Positions 1-13,400 of a DNA stretch of 64,000 nt are shown here, one piece after another. Source of the DNA: Paraconiothyrium sp. Pb-2020 (taxonomy: Eukaryota > Ascomycota > Dothideomycetes > Pleosporales > Didymosphaeriaceae); the NCBI GenBank assembly GCA_022419385.1, contig JAJUBI010000007.1, forward strand, positions 1,397,768 to 1,461,767, given 5' to 3'. Numbering within the stretch: position 1 is the first letter of the stretch; every line of letters begins with the position of its first letter. The notes beneath the pieces were generated by a model. It did no database searches, was not told where the DNA came from, and worked only from the letters and a program-made list of their open reading frames with translations. Made by a program: the position numbers and the translations under genes.

Positions 1-1
1 T

Positions 2-1479
2 GAGCAGCTGGAGCCACTATACTACAATCAAGGCAACACGTTCTTACAGCACGAGCAGGCGAAGATCAAGAACTCGGCGTACTTAACCAATATCCATCAG
101 CGCTCGGAGTACTTGTCCGTTATACGCACAAAGGAGTCTCAGACTCTGAAGCAGATGTATGAACCGAAGCAATTGAATCGAGGTTGGTCACTCCAATGAA
201 TTCGAAAAACTGATGCACGGCTAATCACATTATCGATTCGCAGGTAGCATTCAGATGCAATCATACAGGGGATCACTTGGGACTTTCGCTGTCGAGCTGG
301 AACGAAGGAAGACGAATTTCCAGGACAGTGGAATTGCCACCCACTCATCAGCCCTCGAAGAAGTTGAACAGGAGCGAGAGGTTGAGCATGAGGTCGAGAA
401 TGTACGGGAGCCCGAAAAGCCGTTCCACTTCACAGCACTGAAGATTTCCCGGCTACACAACGATATCAAAGAATTTGCCAAATCTGGGAAGCTCATTGCA
501 GGTAGTGAGGCATACCAGCCTATGTTGTCGGCTTTGCAACACACTGCCTCTGGTAGGAAACACGGGGCATTCATCCACAGCAAACCCTCCGGCCTTTTTG
601 TGTCCAAGCAGTTCGGTCGTACAGTCAAAGTGATTGAGTCGAACGACAACTTCATACGGCCTTGCCAGTGGATCCTTTGGAGCCCCGCAACAAGCAAAGC
701 ACTAGTCATCAGCCCCGAAGAGGCGGATGAGCTCCTTCCATCGCTTCGTCAACGTCACCAATCTGGAGGTTCAAGCCGAACTCATCTCATCGTCTACTCG
801 GCTCCTGTAACTCGCCGTACCCTACATTTCAACAACCTCGGTTATCACGCCACTCCGCCGCTTCCCTCTTACACCGACGTTCCTTTAGGTTTGAAGATTG
901 AGCTTGGGATATTCGCAGGTCGCCTCTACTTCGAGTGGTATGAGTACGAAGAGCTCCTTTCGTACCTCGGTGTAAAGACAACGATAGGGGAGGATGACTA
1001 CGTGGGCGACTTCTCGCAAGATACTTTTGTGCAGAAACCGCTGACGTTCCGTAAGTTCACCTGCAGATGCAACAAGTACTACACTCTAACTCTCGCATAC
1101 AGTTCACGAATGGCTTGCGGCTCTTCGCAAGGGTCAAGACTTCGAGCATACACCCATGGGATTCATCACCACCGGCAAGCCTCTATCGGCTGATCATCCG
1201 TTCTTCCTCACTAGTGCTTCAGAGGAGCTGGATTGGGAAGCCAATGCTAGAGTGCCTTTAGGCGGTGTGGTTCAGCAACTTGACTGGGACGAAGAAGAGG
1301 ACGATGATTCCGATGGCGATGATGAGTTCCACGATGGTGAGGACCATGACCAAGGGGATGAGGAGAACAACCAGGCTCGATTCGAAGAGGGTGACAGCAC
1401 CTTCTTTGATGCTGCAGAGCAATTCGAGGTTGACGAGGAAGAGAAAGACGGAACTGACAGTGGCGAGCGCGGGGAGTAG
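2..1479 (+). CDS. C-terminal part of a very large DUF3638/DUF3645-type fungal protein (5' end outside window)
   Basis: Three exons fit: <2-182, 244-1050 and 1103-1479. The introns at 183-243 and 1051-1102 both have GT..AG ends, and the frame is continuous through them. The visible part has about 455 residues. It starts inside a conserved region (NQGNTFLQHEQAK, then LTNIHQRSEYLSVIRTKE), has a Glu-rich linker, a conserved block around KISRLHNDIKEFAKSG and WILWSP, and a strongly acidic tail (Asp/Glu runs, about 1290-1470) ending at TAG 1477-1479. The pattern matches my recollection of the C-terminus of very large fungal proteins carrying DUF3638/DUF3645, which databases often label ubiquitinyl-hydrolase-like. 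The catalytic part would lie off the left edge, so no activity can be judged here. The family call is from memory, without a search. Confidence 0.6.
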
Positions 1480-3169
1480 TTTGAGAACGACGGAGAGCGT
1501 TGACATGCCCAGCCAGTACTGGCTTTCTGATGCCTCTATATCTGTGCCCCAAGGCATCGCTGTTTTGGGACATGGCACGATAGAGGTGGCATGCAGAAGA
1601 AGCGGCGAACATTAATATAGTTAAACAGGTTCTGCGCAAGGCGAAGAACTACGAGAGAATGTAAATGATCTTGACCTTCAGCACCTCAAAAATCAACACA
1701 TGTTCAGCCCTGCTTGTCTGATCCTAATCCAGTGCAAGCTGCACTGCTGAATGAGCCCACCAGCCAGCACCTTGAAACCCGCCCTCAGCTGTCGCTCCCT
1801 AAACCGCCCACCTTGCAGCCTCACCAACTCCACCCAGCCTCGTATATCCTGCACCTAACGCCCGTCCCGCAACGAAAACGCGCGCTCGCCTACCCCGGCC
1901 TCGCCGACCCTGACCCCGGAAGCAAGGACCCGCCCAGCGAGCCGAGCGAGCGAGCAGCGGAATCAGAGCGGGAACATCGCACATCTCGGCAGCTCCGAAC
2001 TTCGTATCGTCTCACAACGCGAACACCTCCCCGCGCATAAAATCCGTCTGACATCATCGGAGATACCGACGCCGGCGGAGAGTTTGGGCATGGTGGAAAT
2101 TCGAGCGTGGGACTTGCCGTTGGGATCATCGTGTACATACTGAGGGAGGGCTAGGGTACGGGGACCCCGTCTCTTGCACTAACGTGTAGCGCTTCGAAGA
2201 GCGCAACGCAGAGCGGTGTACTGAGCAAGGCCTGTAAATGGTAAGGCTGGGACTAAGCTAGAGATGGGGACGGGGAGATGGGAGATGGGAGTACAAAGTC
2301 GGCGAAGTTGGTCTTTGCCGCGGGGGAACAACGCACCGAAACGCCGCGTCGAACGAACGAGCGGGCGTAGTATTCACTTAGAAAGCAGCATCGAATGTTC
2401 GCGCCGCGCGGATGCACCGGGAGGATTGCACATGTACATGCATAGTAGACGTTCGCTGTGCACATCATGTCATATTGTGTTGTGTTTCAGAAACTGTATA
2501 GCCACTCCGCATGGCGCTTCACAGCGCGTGTATTTTTAAGCTCTTGCGCAGGCACAGCGCGCAGTTCCTTTCTATGTATGTAAGTCTATCGCAGGAACGA
2601 GGCGGAGCGCGCCATGCTCGACGCCACCACCGGAGATAAGGTCCTCCCAAATGCAAGCAGAGCATCACACGAAACGACATAGCCACCCATAGACTTAGTG
2701 TTACAGAGTTTTGGGACGAAAGAACAGAGAACCTCGCCGAGAATGCAGAGGTCTCACGAGGTAGGATTTTGGAAAAGTGTCCCGTAAGAAGACGTGAACA
2801 TCGAACAAACAGCCGTGGATGAAATGGGAAACAAGATGCCAAAGATTCAGTAGTAGTACAGGGTAGTGGAAGGGAAGAAAAGCGAAAGGGTAAGAACAGG
2901 GTATCCGTAAAAATCCATCATCCGTCGTTTCCGTCATGCCATATCATGCCGTATGCCGTTTTGAGACCCACGCTATGCCGATGCACTATCCAACAGTAGC
3001 GGTAAAGCGAAAGTGAGAAAGAAAATTGTAAAGAACAATGCCGAAGCGCAAAGAAGCGAAAGGCGAACATGCAAAGATAGTGGTAAGCATGCCGGAATGC
3101 AATGCTCCCAAAGAAAAAGTCGACTGCGACTGTAGGCCGTAAAGTGAGCAGGGTGGTGGGCTGGCAGAC
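1480..3169. other. Intergenic, convergent 3' ends
   Basis: This lies between the 3' end of the DUF3638-type gene (+) and the 3' end of the transcription factor (-). Open frames at 1714-2040 and 2264-2539 use non-ATG starts or have biased, non-conserved composition. I see no gene, tRNA or mobile element. Confidence 0.5.
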
Positions 3170-6100
3170 CTAGAAGCCCCAGACGTCCCACCCTCGACTC
3201 AAGATCTTCTCCAAGACACCGAGGACACCGTCGAGTAGTTCGCCAAAACCGTCGCCACCTCGGCCATGTCCAGCAACACCGACATTGGGAGCTGGGGAAA
3301 CAACGCTGTCTCTTCCCTCCGTAGCCCCACTCCTTAAGCGTGTCTTTACCCAGCGCATCAAGGCGGCGCAGCCTTGCTGCCACTGTGCTACATCTCGCGG
3401 CCATTGGGGCACTACGCCCAGGAAGTCCAGTTCTACTAGCGCAGTGTTGAGGAAATTTATAGAGAGCATGGTAACTTCAGAGTACTGCATGCTTTGTGTG
3501 GATGGCGAGGGTGGAACTGGAGAGGTTGCGGGATGAGAAGTCAAACCCAACGCCGCAGGATGATTGGGATTGGGTGTACCACCTGGCGTGCTCATGGAGA
3601 AGTGAGTTGGCGTGGAAGGGTAGTTGGTGCGGACCGTTGGCAGAGGGGAGTGGCTTTGGAAGCGATGGGGCTGAATCGCCTGGGGTGCGTTGATGCGGGT
3701 GTTCGCCGCAACAGTGGCAGCCCAGATAGTGAGTGTTGCAAAGTAAAGACCCATGTCGGCGCCCAGTTCGAGTCGGAGGGTAAGTGTTTGGGCCGTCATA
3801 GCATGCTGGACAATATCAATAGCGAGCTTGAGAGCATCTTTTGCAGACTGGCCCTGATGATCGGTGCCGTCAGTCCACAGTCCGTTGATCCACGTCCTGA
3901 GGGTTGTTTTGTAGCTTGCAAATGATTGCGGTGAAGGGACCTTCTCCGATAGGATCCAGCTTTCTCCGGATATCGCAAGCAATGCACGAATCGGAACAAC
4001 CTGGAGAAGCTTCGCAGTAAGGAGTTGGTGTTTGGTCACTGATGAGTTGTCGAGGAGATGCTCGATGTGTTGGAAGTTCGCCGGAGCAAGATATGGAGTA
4101 GGATTGTTGAAGTGATTGTAGTGAGCCGCGATGATGAGGGAGGATTGAAACGTATCAAAGGTCTGCATGGCGTCCGGTGTTACTTGGAAGACGTACGTCA
4201 GCTGGTGAGGATTTTGTTGGGCGGCCATGGCCCAATCGAAAGATGTGGTAGCGTCCCAGAGCTCTGAATGAGCCGGCAAGGGTAGATTGAATCCCGAACA
4301 GTTGATTGAAGATTGTAGTGAGTCGCGAGCCAAAAGAGTAGCTTGTTGGTACTCCAGGATGTAGCAGCAGAGAAGGAGGCGCTGTTGGGTGGACAGTTCG
4401 ATCCACTGTGCCCAGCGCTCGTAAGTAGCATTCTCTGGCTGAACAAGGGCGGAGACATTGTCGACGATATTCGAGGTCACATCCCGAGAGCCCTCGCAAA
4501 GCTATACGTTGTCAGATCATGATGGCAGGGCCAATGACTGAAATATTACCTTTTGGTAAAGCGTCTCGAACCGCGAGGACAATGCCTTCGCCGCACGACG
4601 CGCACGGTACTGAGACATGACCTCAATGAGGAACAGAGCCTGCGAGTCGCACACACGCTCGGCTTCGGTCATAACATCCAAGTCTCTCTGTGCAGTGTTA
4701 GTGAGCTTCAGGTCAATAGGCATGGAGATCTTACCTTGTCAAGCAACTTCATGCATCGGTCGTGAAGTATGCGTGACTTTCGCTTGACGCTGGCATCGTC
4801 CGAATATTGTCCGCCAATGGCGATCATGGCAGCGTGAAGCATCGGTGGTTGGCTTATGCTCTCAAAGGTAGTTCGATGAATGATAGGGTAGGCGGCGTGA
4901 AAGAACCTCCAGTAATTGTTCAGATATTGTTCAAATGGATACAAGTGTGCGAGTTGGCCCATACCGTAGGACTGTTCAGGGAAGAGGAACGCCTGTTCTT
5001 CTTCATCCCTCTGTACCATCGTCTTGGGTCCGAAATGCCCAAAGCCCGTCATCGGGTCCACACCCGCAGACATCGGCATGCTCGTCATCGGATAGGAAGT
5101 GTGCATGTAAGCTAGGCTGGATGGAGCGGGGCTCTTCTCGTTTGAATTCCACGTGTATGCCATGGTTGAAGTTGCCGACGTTGGTGACCTTGAGGGATAG
5201 CCCCACGCAGGCTCAACATAAGATGCGTTGGATGAGTTGCGCGTGCGGTTGGACCCTGGTCCGTAGGGGGGATTGGCGAACATGTTATTCGAGTAGTCCT
5301 GCACGGTGGGGATAGGCGAGGCATACTCGCTCGAAGACGAGTTATATTGAGGAGAGTGGCTGAAAGGGTCGTTCCAGGCGATGCCGTTTTGCATGCCTGC
5401 TTCTACAGGCATAGAAATAGGTCCATTGTTCTGGCGAGGAGCGGTGTATGTCCTCTTGGAATGGCTAGAGAGAATAGATCAGCAATCTGGTTACAAAGCT
5501 TTGCAGCTCATAACGAAGAAGGAGAGGAAAGAAATGATAATCAATGCTTTGTCAAACTCACTGGAAACCGGGACTAGAAGAAGTAGGAGAAGAATGAAAT
5601 GATTGACGGATCGCGGAAGAAGGAAGACGAGGGGTACGGAACGGGTTGGATGTATACCTTGCGTCTGCAGCGGATACTGGGATTGGAGAAACCGGCTGCT
5701 GGTAGTAAGGTTCAACTTGAGGAACCGTTGTGACAATTGGAGGAGGCAAGCTCACGACTGCAGAGACCGGTGGTTCTGGTTCTGCAGTGCTTGCTGGACT
5801 GAACATCTGAGGGGACTCTCCTCTCCCGGGCTCATTACTAGGACAGGTCAATGCCTGACGGCTCAAGAAAGGCTGGGGGATGTGCATACTGTCGCTCTTG
5901 GTGGCGTTGTAAGAGATCAAGCCTGTAGAATGGCTTTCCGCATTCCGGCCAGTCGCATCGAAGTGCGTCTTGTGCATGGTTCCTTTGATGTCGCCTGTCA
6001 TGGGTTAGCTGGCTCAGTGTGAGAAGAATGGCCATTGACATACCTCAAATGCTCAGCTCTGGTGTATGACTGGGTACAACGTTAGTGAGTCTCGTCTGGA

Positions 6101-6607
6101 CAAAGAGGCGGGGAGCCAATGTGGAATGCGAGGGGGTTGTGCCGGTGCGAAAGGGGCGTCGTATACGATAGGGCTACGCGGGAACGCAGCGTGGTGGCAT
6201 ATCGTGATGAACAAGCCCAAGCGGAACGCTATCGAACGACGGAAAACAGTACTTACCCGTCCACAGTCGCAGTGGTGAACCTTCAAACCCTTCTTCGCTT
6301 TACTGATGCGGCCGGTCCGGGTGTAGTGTACTGAGTTGCTGTCAGGCGACATCTGTGTTGGGCTGGTAGATCGTTGCATGGTGGGACTATCCCCGCGGGA
6401 GGATGGGTTGTTTGGGCCAAGCGTCGTCTCTTTCCTGGTTCCTGGACGACGACGAGATGCTGTTGATTTGGTGCCACCGATACGTTCATCCGACGAGTGC
6501 GAGGATCTTCGAAGACGTTGAGGTGCTGTTGGAGGTGGGATGGAGCTTTCAGGACGTTCGATAGAGGAAACCGAGGGGCGGCCGCTTGTCTCACTAGGGT
6601 CTGACAT
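3170..6607 (-). CDS. C2H2 zinc-finger transcription factor with fungal-type regulatory domain
   Basis: Seven exons join in frame: 6607-6257, 6069-6044, 5994-5890, 5837-5562, 5464-4735, 4687-4550 and 4501-3170, giving 985 residues. Two tandem C2H2 fingers are visible. Finger 1 is C113-x-C115-x12-H128-x3-H132; finger 2 is C139-x4-C144-x12-H157-x3-H161. The N-terminal 110 residues are Ser/Pro/Arg-rich. A Pro/Ser-rich linker follows the fingers. From about residue 420 there is a region like the fungal transcription-factor regulatory domain (LAHLYPFEQYLNNYWRFFHAAYP). Exon 2 is only 26 bases and completes finger 1; the flanking introns are 187 and 49 bases. A nuclear DNA-binding regulator is expected, but its target genes cannot be inferred. 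The start is the first ATG of an open exon. Upstream lies the 7.3-kb gene-free stretch. Confidence 0.88.
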
Positions 6608-7815
6608 AGCTGACAGAGGCGGAGGGGGTATATATCTATACTGTGAGGAGGGGAAGGGGGCGGGAAGGATCAGAGCCTCAAGTGGGGACTCGGAAACGGT
6701 AGGGCTCAGAGGTGGTAGCGGCGATGGGTCCAGATCCGGTAGTACAGCAGATGGCTATGGGCCAGTGATCATGTCTTGAAATGGCGCGGCGGATTAGACA
6801 TGGAAGACCAGGCGGACTCGGAGGACGAAGCAAAGATTAAAGGCGATAGTGGACCGGGGCAGTCACAAGAGGTATGGCTGTCTATCTGGATTTGGGACCT
6901 CTGCCGTTCCAAATCGGGGTTCAGAGACGAAGATACTGAGAGGGCGGGCGCAGCGTTGTGGAGGGGGACTGTAAATATCTGCGGGCTGTGCCTGGTAGCC
7001 AAGCACAATGGTGGAAACGCACGAGGTAGAGCACGGAGGCAGCGCTCTCAGGAAAGGCAGAAGATGAGATGCAGGTCCCAGTCGCCCTAACGCTCGTCGC
7101 TGGGAGATGTGGCAAGGGTAGGATGGCAAGGATCACCAATTGCACCGCGGCGGAGCCCTCATGACATGGCTAGCAATCGAGGATAGCCCTGCAAAGCTTG
7201 AGCCCACGGGCATGGCTTGAGGCGTGCAACCGAACCGTTCCAGCAGCCGCAAAGGGCAAGGAGGCATCCGCGCACCAAAATTGAGGTGAGATACCCCTGC
7301 ACTGGTGGGCGCTCTAACTGGGCGGTGCCAGCGCCAGGCGGCGGACCGTTCCACGCATCATACCAGCTCGAGCCATTGCTCGATGTTACTAAGAGAGGCG
7401 TGGCTTGGGAGCGCGTGGGTGATGGAGGAGGAAAGGTGCAATTCCGAAAATAGCGGGCGCTGGATGGCCGACGGGCTCAGCCTTCCTGTGCACCACCCGT
7501 CTACCGCTTACCGCCGAAGGATGACAACATTTCCTAAAGCGTCGTGCAAGGACACCGATGACCGCATCGCAGATGCTGGTAATGCGTAGAAGACGTCGAA
7601 GCAGGACATGCAGCTGGCGACACAAAGACCTACGTCGCGATGCGTCGGGGTACCGCTTGTCTGGTGTGGGCTGCTGCCCCTGCATACCCAGGGCTCATAC
7701 CGCGTGAATTCCTGACATGCCAAAGTCCATTGGCGGGTCGCGTTGATTAGCAAGGTGCAAAAGCGGCAGATGTGTAGCTGCGGGGATACTGGAGACACGG
7801 CAGCAACGCGCCGCC

Positions 7816-7860
7816 GTCGCCGTCTTCAGTGTCGCCGTCTTCAGTGTCGCCGTCTTGATG
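7816..7860. repeat. 15-base tandem repeat, three units
   Basis: GTCGCCGTCTTCAGT occurs twice in full (7816-7830, 7831-7845), followed by a third copy diverging in its last bases (7846-7860). It lies in the gene-poor stretch. Confidence 0.9.
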
Positions 7861-10434
7861 AACGGCGAATGTATGGAGCAAGACATGCATCGCGAGATGA
7901 AGATTACATACTCCGACTGGGCTGGGAACGCCGTTATAGGCGCTCATTCGTCCGCCGAAGAATATCATGAGTGCTGTGATGGGCTCTCTGTCCGTAAGCA
8001 CCGGCATGCAGTCTCTCCGCACGTAGGATGCGGCTATTAATGGCCCTGTGCTACATCCTTCGTCGCCAAAAGCAAGCAAATCTCCACACGGACAACCAGA
8101 GAGCTCAGCTAAGGCCACGGAGCTATCTGTGGTGGGGGGCCTGACAGCCTTAGCGCCGTCGAGACTTGGGAGCTTGGGGAACACGTCAACCAAGCTCCCG
8201 CTCCAGTCGGTTTTAGCGTACGCTGCCAGCCCTTCAAGGCGCAGTCAAGCCCTGGGACCGAAAGCCAACGGCGCTGTGTTTGCGGACTACTCGAACGGGT
8301 ACCGGGAAATAGGAGGACCTGGCTAGTCAAGACAGCGTGAAGATGGTGAGAAAGGCCGCTTTTGCTGTCGGCGCGCGTCACAGGAGTCGACCTCACCGGT
8401 CTGGGAGGCTCGAGCGTAGTGCATACAGGCAGATGAGCGAATACAGTAGTGGCAGCGTAGCGGCACACGTGACATTGCACGATCGGTTCGCGAGCTGGGA
8501 TTCCAAACGGAATGGCGGGCACGTGAAGCTCGCAATCCCTTCCAGCCCTCGTCGTCTCCGCTGCCCAAAGCGGTTGTCAGCCCATGCCTGTCCAAACCGT
8601 CGGAATTCCGACAAGCAAGTTTGACTTATCGGCCATGTTTTTCCGCAACCGAGAGCGCGGGCTGCCGTGTGGAAGCCAAGGGCAGAATCGAAACTGCCGC
8701 TGCTTGTGTTTGCATGCCCGATGGCTTCTGCATGTTCCCGGAGCACAGAGGTGGCGCGTAGAGCAGCAGCAGCGCGGCACAAGGGCAGCCTGGCAAGAGG
8801 CCAAAGCCAAACAGCATCTGTCGAATGTCGACATGCGCAGAACACGCCATGCAGTGCTGCTAGTCGATCGACGGTCGCACATCGATAATTGCTCTAGCGA
8901 ACTCTTCATGTTAAGTCACGGACCAATTCACGATCGTTTGCTGTATGTGCACAAGCGCGTTTTCGAGGCCAGGTCTGGGTACGTTCGAAGGAGCGCTAAA
9001 GACTTGTGGGGACGACGATCGTTGTGACGACGGACCCTGGACGCATAGGGAGGCGTGAATGGCCGGGTTTCGGGGTTCGCTGAAAGTGCTTGCAGGGTGT
9101 CTTTTCTCGAATGTCTGATGGCTGACGTTGTGAGAACCCAAACCACAGTGCGGGCAAGGCGGCGGCAGCCAGGATATAGATTGCACCTGAACTTTCTGGC
9201 TGAGAGACTGCAGGGAGACTGGGAGTGCGATATTGACGGGCATCTAACACTTGGATGCTCGAGGTTGCGTGCTGTGGCCCGCATTCGCGTTGAGGCATAA
9301 CTGAGACAGACACTCAACACCTCAATTATCCAGCGCAATCAACATGATGCAGGCGGAATCCTTCAGCAATCGGCACGTGGAGCGGGCCATCAGCGGGCGT
9401 TGATTGGAGAGAAGGGGATTTTCCAGAGTCCCAGACCCAGAGATGTGGTGGGCGCTCAAGGGTCCGGGTCCCTGCAAATGCCTGGCGTATGCGTGGGACA
9501 ATCACACGTTTCTTCATCCCGCGGAAAGTCGCAGCGTGTCCGACATGTTCCAGGCAGCGGCAGCGTAGCGAAGGATGGCAGATGCCGATACAACAGCAAA
9601 GACGGCGCGCCAGAGAGCACCCGAGAAGCACCGTGCTCTGAGACATGGCCAATTGATGGTCTCTAGCCTGTGATGAAGCGGAACCGGTGGCCAGACGGGC
9701 TGCCGCTCATGGAGCCGAAGTCGCTCTGGACAACAGAGCTCCAGCCGTGGCGGGCCCGTCGGCCGGTCGAAAGCACGTGCCATGGCGTAGGGCGACTGAG
9801 GGTGGAGGGCAGAAAAGGAAAGCTGGGCGGCGAAGAGAAAGCGAGCGTGGCCTCGAGGCGGGTGCAGTCGCGTCTGGCGGCATCGCGCCCGTTGGACCGC
9901 GTGATGCGACGTGTGGTGCAGTCCGGGTGGGCATGCTAGGCAGCTAGGGCAGCGCTGGGGAGGTTCAGGGTTAGAGGCAGATGAGATAGAAGGTGGTCGG
10001 TGAGGTGCAGGGGCGGGAGGCGTGGGGACGTGGACCACGACGCGAGTGAGGGCTAGCGACTCGTAGCTTCCGCTCTAACGTTGCTCCTGCCGGGATGGGC
10101 ATGACGGCGGGAATTGTGCAGGGCAGGCGCGATGGACAGCACGGCGACGGGCGCGCGACAAGGTGCAGCACCGGCGCTGGGAGGCGGGTCGAGGCTCGAC
10201 GATGCTACCTTCGACTCGAGCGTCGACAAGCAGACGTCACGACGGGCTCGTCTCCATCGTCGACGGGGCGCGGCCCTGTCTCGCGGCGGGACCTGGGACG
10301 ACACCGGCGCGGTGGCTGGAGGCGGCTGTCGGCAGGCACATCAGGCCCAGTGGACAACTCTGTTCATCCTGCTCGCACCCGTCATGCGCCATCGGAGAAA
10401 TGAGCAGCCTGAGTCGCAGCCCTACCGCCCGCGA

Positions 10435-10474
10435 TGCTGCTGCTGCTGCTGCTGCCGCTGCTACTGCTGCTGCC
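10435..10474. repeat. Imperfect GCT trinucleotide tract
   Basis: About 40 bases of GCT units are interrupted by GCC and ACT triplets. It creates spurious poly-Leu and poly-Ala frames on the two strands. Confidence 0.85.
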
Positions 10475-13400
10475 ATGGCACGGCAACCCTCGAGCAGCCC
10501 GTGCCGCGCCCGCCATGCAGCGCAGACACGCTGGCAACATGCGCTCCGCCTGCTATGCCTCGTCTACGCGCCCATGTCCACAGCCTCGCCGTGTCTGTGT
10601 ACTTCGCAGCGTGCAGCACAGGGCTAAGCCGGGAGGGCACACGCGCGCCGAGCTCCTTCCGCGTCTATTCATAGACTCGCGGCCAATCACATGGACCCTG
10701 CGCGGCCCTGGATGCGCGTGCCGGCCGGAGGTGCGTGAGCCGCTGAGTGAGAAGGCTGACTTCGCAGCCCTCCGCATCCAGAGTCCGCCTCGCCAAACAT
10801 ACGTGAGCCTGAGCGCGAGGGATGCCGTCACACCACCGCTGCCCGCCTGCGCTCGCTCTCCGTACGCGCGCCAGGGACAAGGCAACGAGGCAAACATGCC
10901 TCCATCCCTCCAGCCCTGCTCACCTCGACACGCGCCCTGCGACAAGCTTCCTCGGCGCTCCACCCACCTACACTGTACACGGTACCCTGCACGCCGCTAC
11001 GCTGCGCTAGCCCAGTTCTCGCATCTTTGTCGTCCGATGCCGACCGCAATTCCATCACCTCCATCTAGACTCCCACGTCTATTTGTCGCAAGGCTCATCG
11101 CTGCCAGATGCCGTCACCCTAGAGCAGCCCGCACGACTCGACGCTCACCCACCAGCGGCCCGACACTTGCCAACGTGCAGCGCTTGCGGGGCCCATCTCA
11201 CCTCAGCACTCTCTTCATCCTGCCTGAGGCGCTCACGTCCCAAGATCTGGCTCATCCCCAACCATCGCCTTCTCCTTTGCGTCGAGATGCTTGCTTGCTG
11301 CCCTCCCACGCCCAACGCTTCTGCAGCAGCCACCAGCACCCTCCCACTAATGCAAATACTTGCCAACACCACGCTCACCTCATCCCAATATCTCTTGCTT
11401 CTCGCCAGTAGGTGACGTTATCTTTTCGTCACTGCAGGAGTAATAAGCTGCATGTCTCGCGCCGTACCTCAGCACTATGTTTGACAATCCGCAAGTCCTT
11501 AGCCTTGCATAGTGGCCGCTGTCAACACCGCCTGGTGAGTCGTTCTGAAGCAACACCGAGTATCCCTCCAACCCCTGCATGCTACAGAAAAACCGTTTCG
11601 GACTTGCAGCGTTGGTGGCGTCTGTGCGTGCTCAACACTACCTGCGAAGCCCGAAGGTGGCACGTGACAGTAGTCTGAACCGCAGTCTCAGTCCGAGACA
11701 TGGTAACGTTGCCATCGAGACGACTTCTCCCGGTGGCAGCATCGTGCGGTGGCGACGTTTCTTCTGTGCTAGACGGCGTCTACGCTGAGCCTGTACACGT
11801 CTCGACTGCTTGATATCGAGGTCTGATAACCTTGGAACCTGGGAAGGTTGCAATCAGGTGATCCGTCTCCTTGGCTCCTTCCCTCGATGTCGGCCCACAT
11901 GAAACGCGACGGCTTTGCACAGAAAGACATACCACGCCTCTATAGTCCCTCGACACGTCCCTTGTTGCGAAATCCTTCCATCTTTTACTTGGTATCTGCT
12001 TGATCCGACCGTTCACGACCAGACAACGTCTGGTCAAGGTAAAATCTTCAAACCCACTTCATTACGCGAGAGACGATATCTTTAGGGCAAGAAGCTCCTG
12101 CGGCTCAAGTAGAGCGTAGTCGGAGGTCCACACACATGCCGTATCGACTACGGGAGATCATCGTTTGCGGCTCCTTGAGGATCCTGTTCTTGGGCTGTGG
12201 GATTTGGGGCCCCAAGACGACTCGCCTTAGGTGCCTTTAGTTACCGACCGTTATGCGCACAGACTCAATATTCGCTCGCAAACGACAATTTGCATGTTAC
12301 CTTGTTCAATGAGCTCTTTATTCATAGTCTCCCTGATCACGAAGCTACACTGATATGCACCCGAGACCTTGCTTCCAACAACATGCGACACATGTAGTAC
12401 ATGGATTTGCGTCACTGCTGGGCGTTTCTTACCCTGAAGTTGCAATTAAGTTATCACCGGCACCGTCAGCATCTGCCACGATCAGGTGTATATGCACATA
12501 ATCAACCCGTGTCACTGCCACGTTACCCACTACAATGGCTTCCCTGACCATTTTGCCCGGCAGTGAACATCCTACTGCATGTACCCGTCGTATCGGGTCA
12601 TCGTAGAAGGTCACTATATTGCGCGATTCCGAAGGGAAGCCGGTACCCACAATAGTCTGCCATAGAGTCCACCTTTTTGGGTGAATCTTCACTAGCGCAT
12701 CTTCCTCCTATGCTTACCTTTCTCTCGATTGGGCGCCTGCGCTTGGTCGACGTTTGCGTACTCTCCAACGGTCGCGCGAGAGCAATGCGTTCTCGCTCGA
12801 GATACCCGCCTTTTTGGTTTCCATGCAGCCACGGCTACATTGACATAGTTTGATCCCACAAACTCGCACGTCGCACTGCGCATGCTAGAGCCTCATCCTC
12901 GAGGCCGGCATCTGCATGAGCCGGGAAAGCACTCGTGTCGAGAATTCCCTAGGGATTCCAACATCGGTGTCCACGGGCTCAGCCTCGTTTTGGGAAAGAC
13001 CAGGGGTTGGCAACGGCCCCCCCCTCGAGGCCTCTATAAAAGTAGACGTCCCCCATGTCTGTCGTGGTATGTCAATACGTTCTTGGTTTTCTTTGGATGG
13101 TGTTGGACCTGGGAAAGCGAAGAGGAGTCTACGGGAGGAGTGTTAGAAGGTGGACGGATATCACGAAGACCAGCATCATGCGGCGCACTTCACGGATACG
13201 ATATGCGACAGGGAGGAATAATTTTGGGAGATGCAAAATACGACGATGGCATAGCATGAGGAACATAATACGGGGCCGCGTGACGGGCTGTCCATGACGC
13301 CGTGGACTGACGGACATCTCATCTGGATTCACCTCGACTTGACATATCCACACCGACATGATCAGCTTGGTGACAATCAGTATCGCATACTAGCGACTGA

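Noticed and set aside
1714..2040. 108-residue + strand open frame
   Set aside because: It starts on a non-ATG codon and has composition typical of GC-rich noncoding DNA.
10434..11411. 325-residue open frame on the + strand
   Set aside because: It begins in a GCT repeat (poly-Leu), is Arg/Pro/Ala/His-rich throughout, has competing long frames on other frames and strand, and shows no domain.
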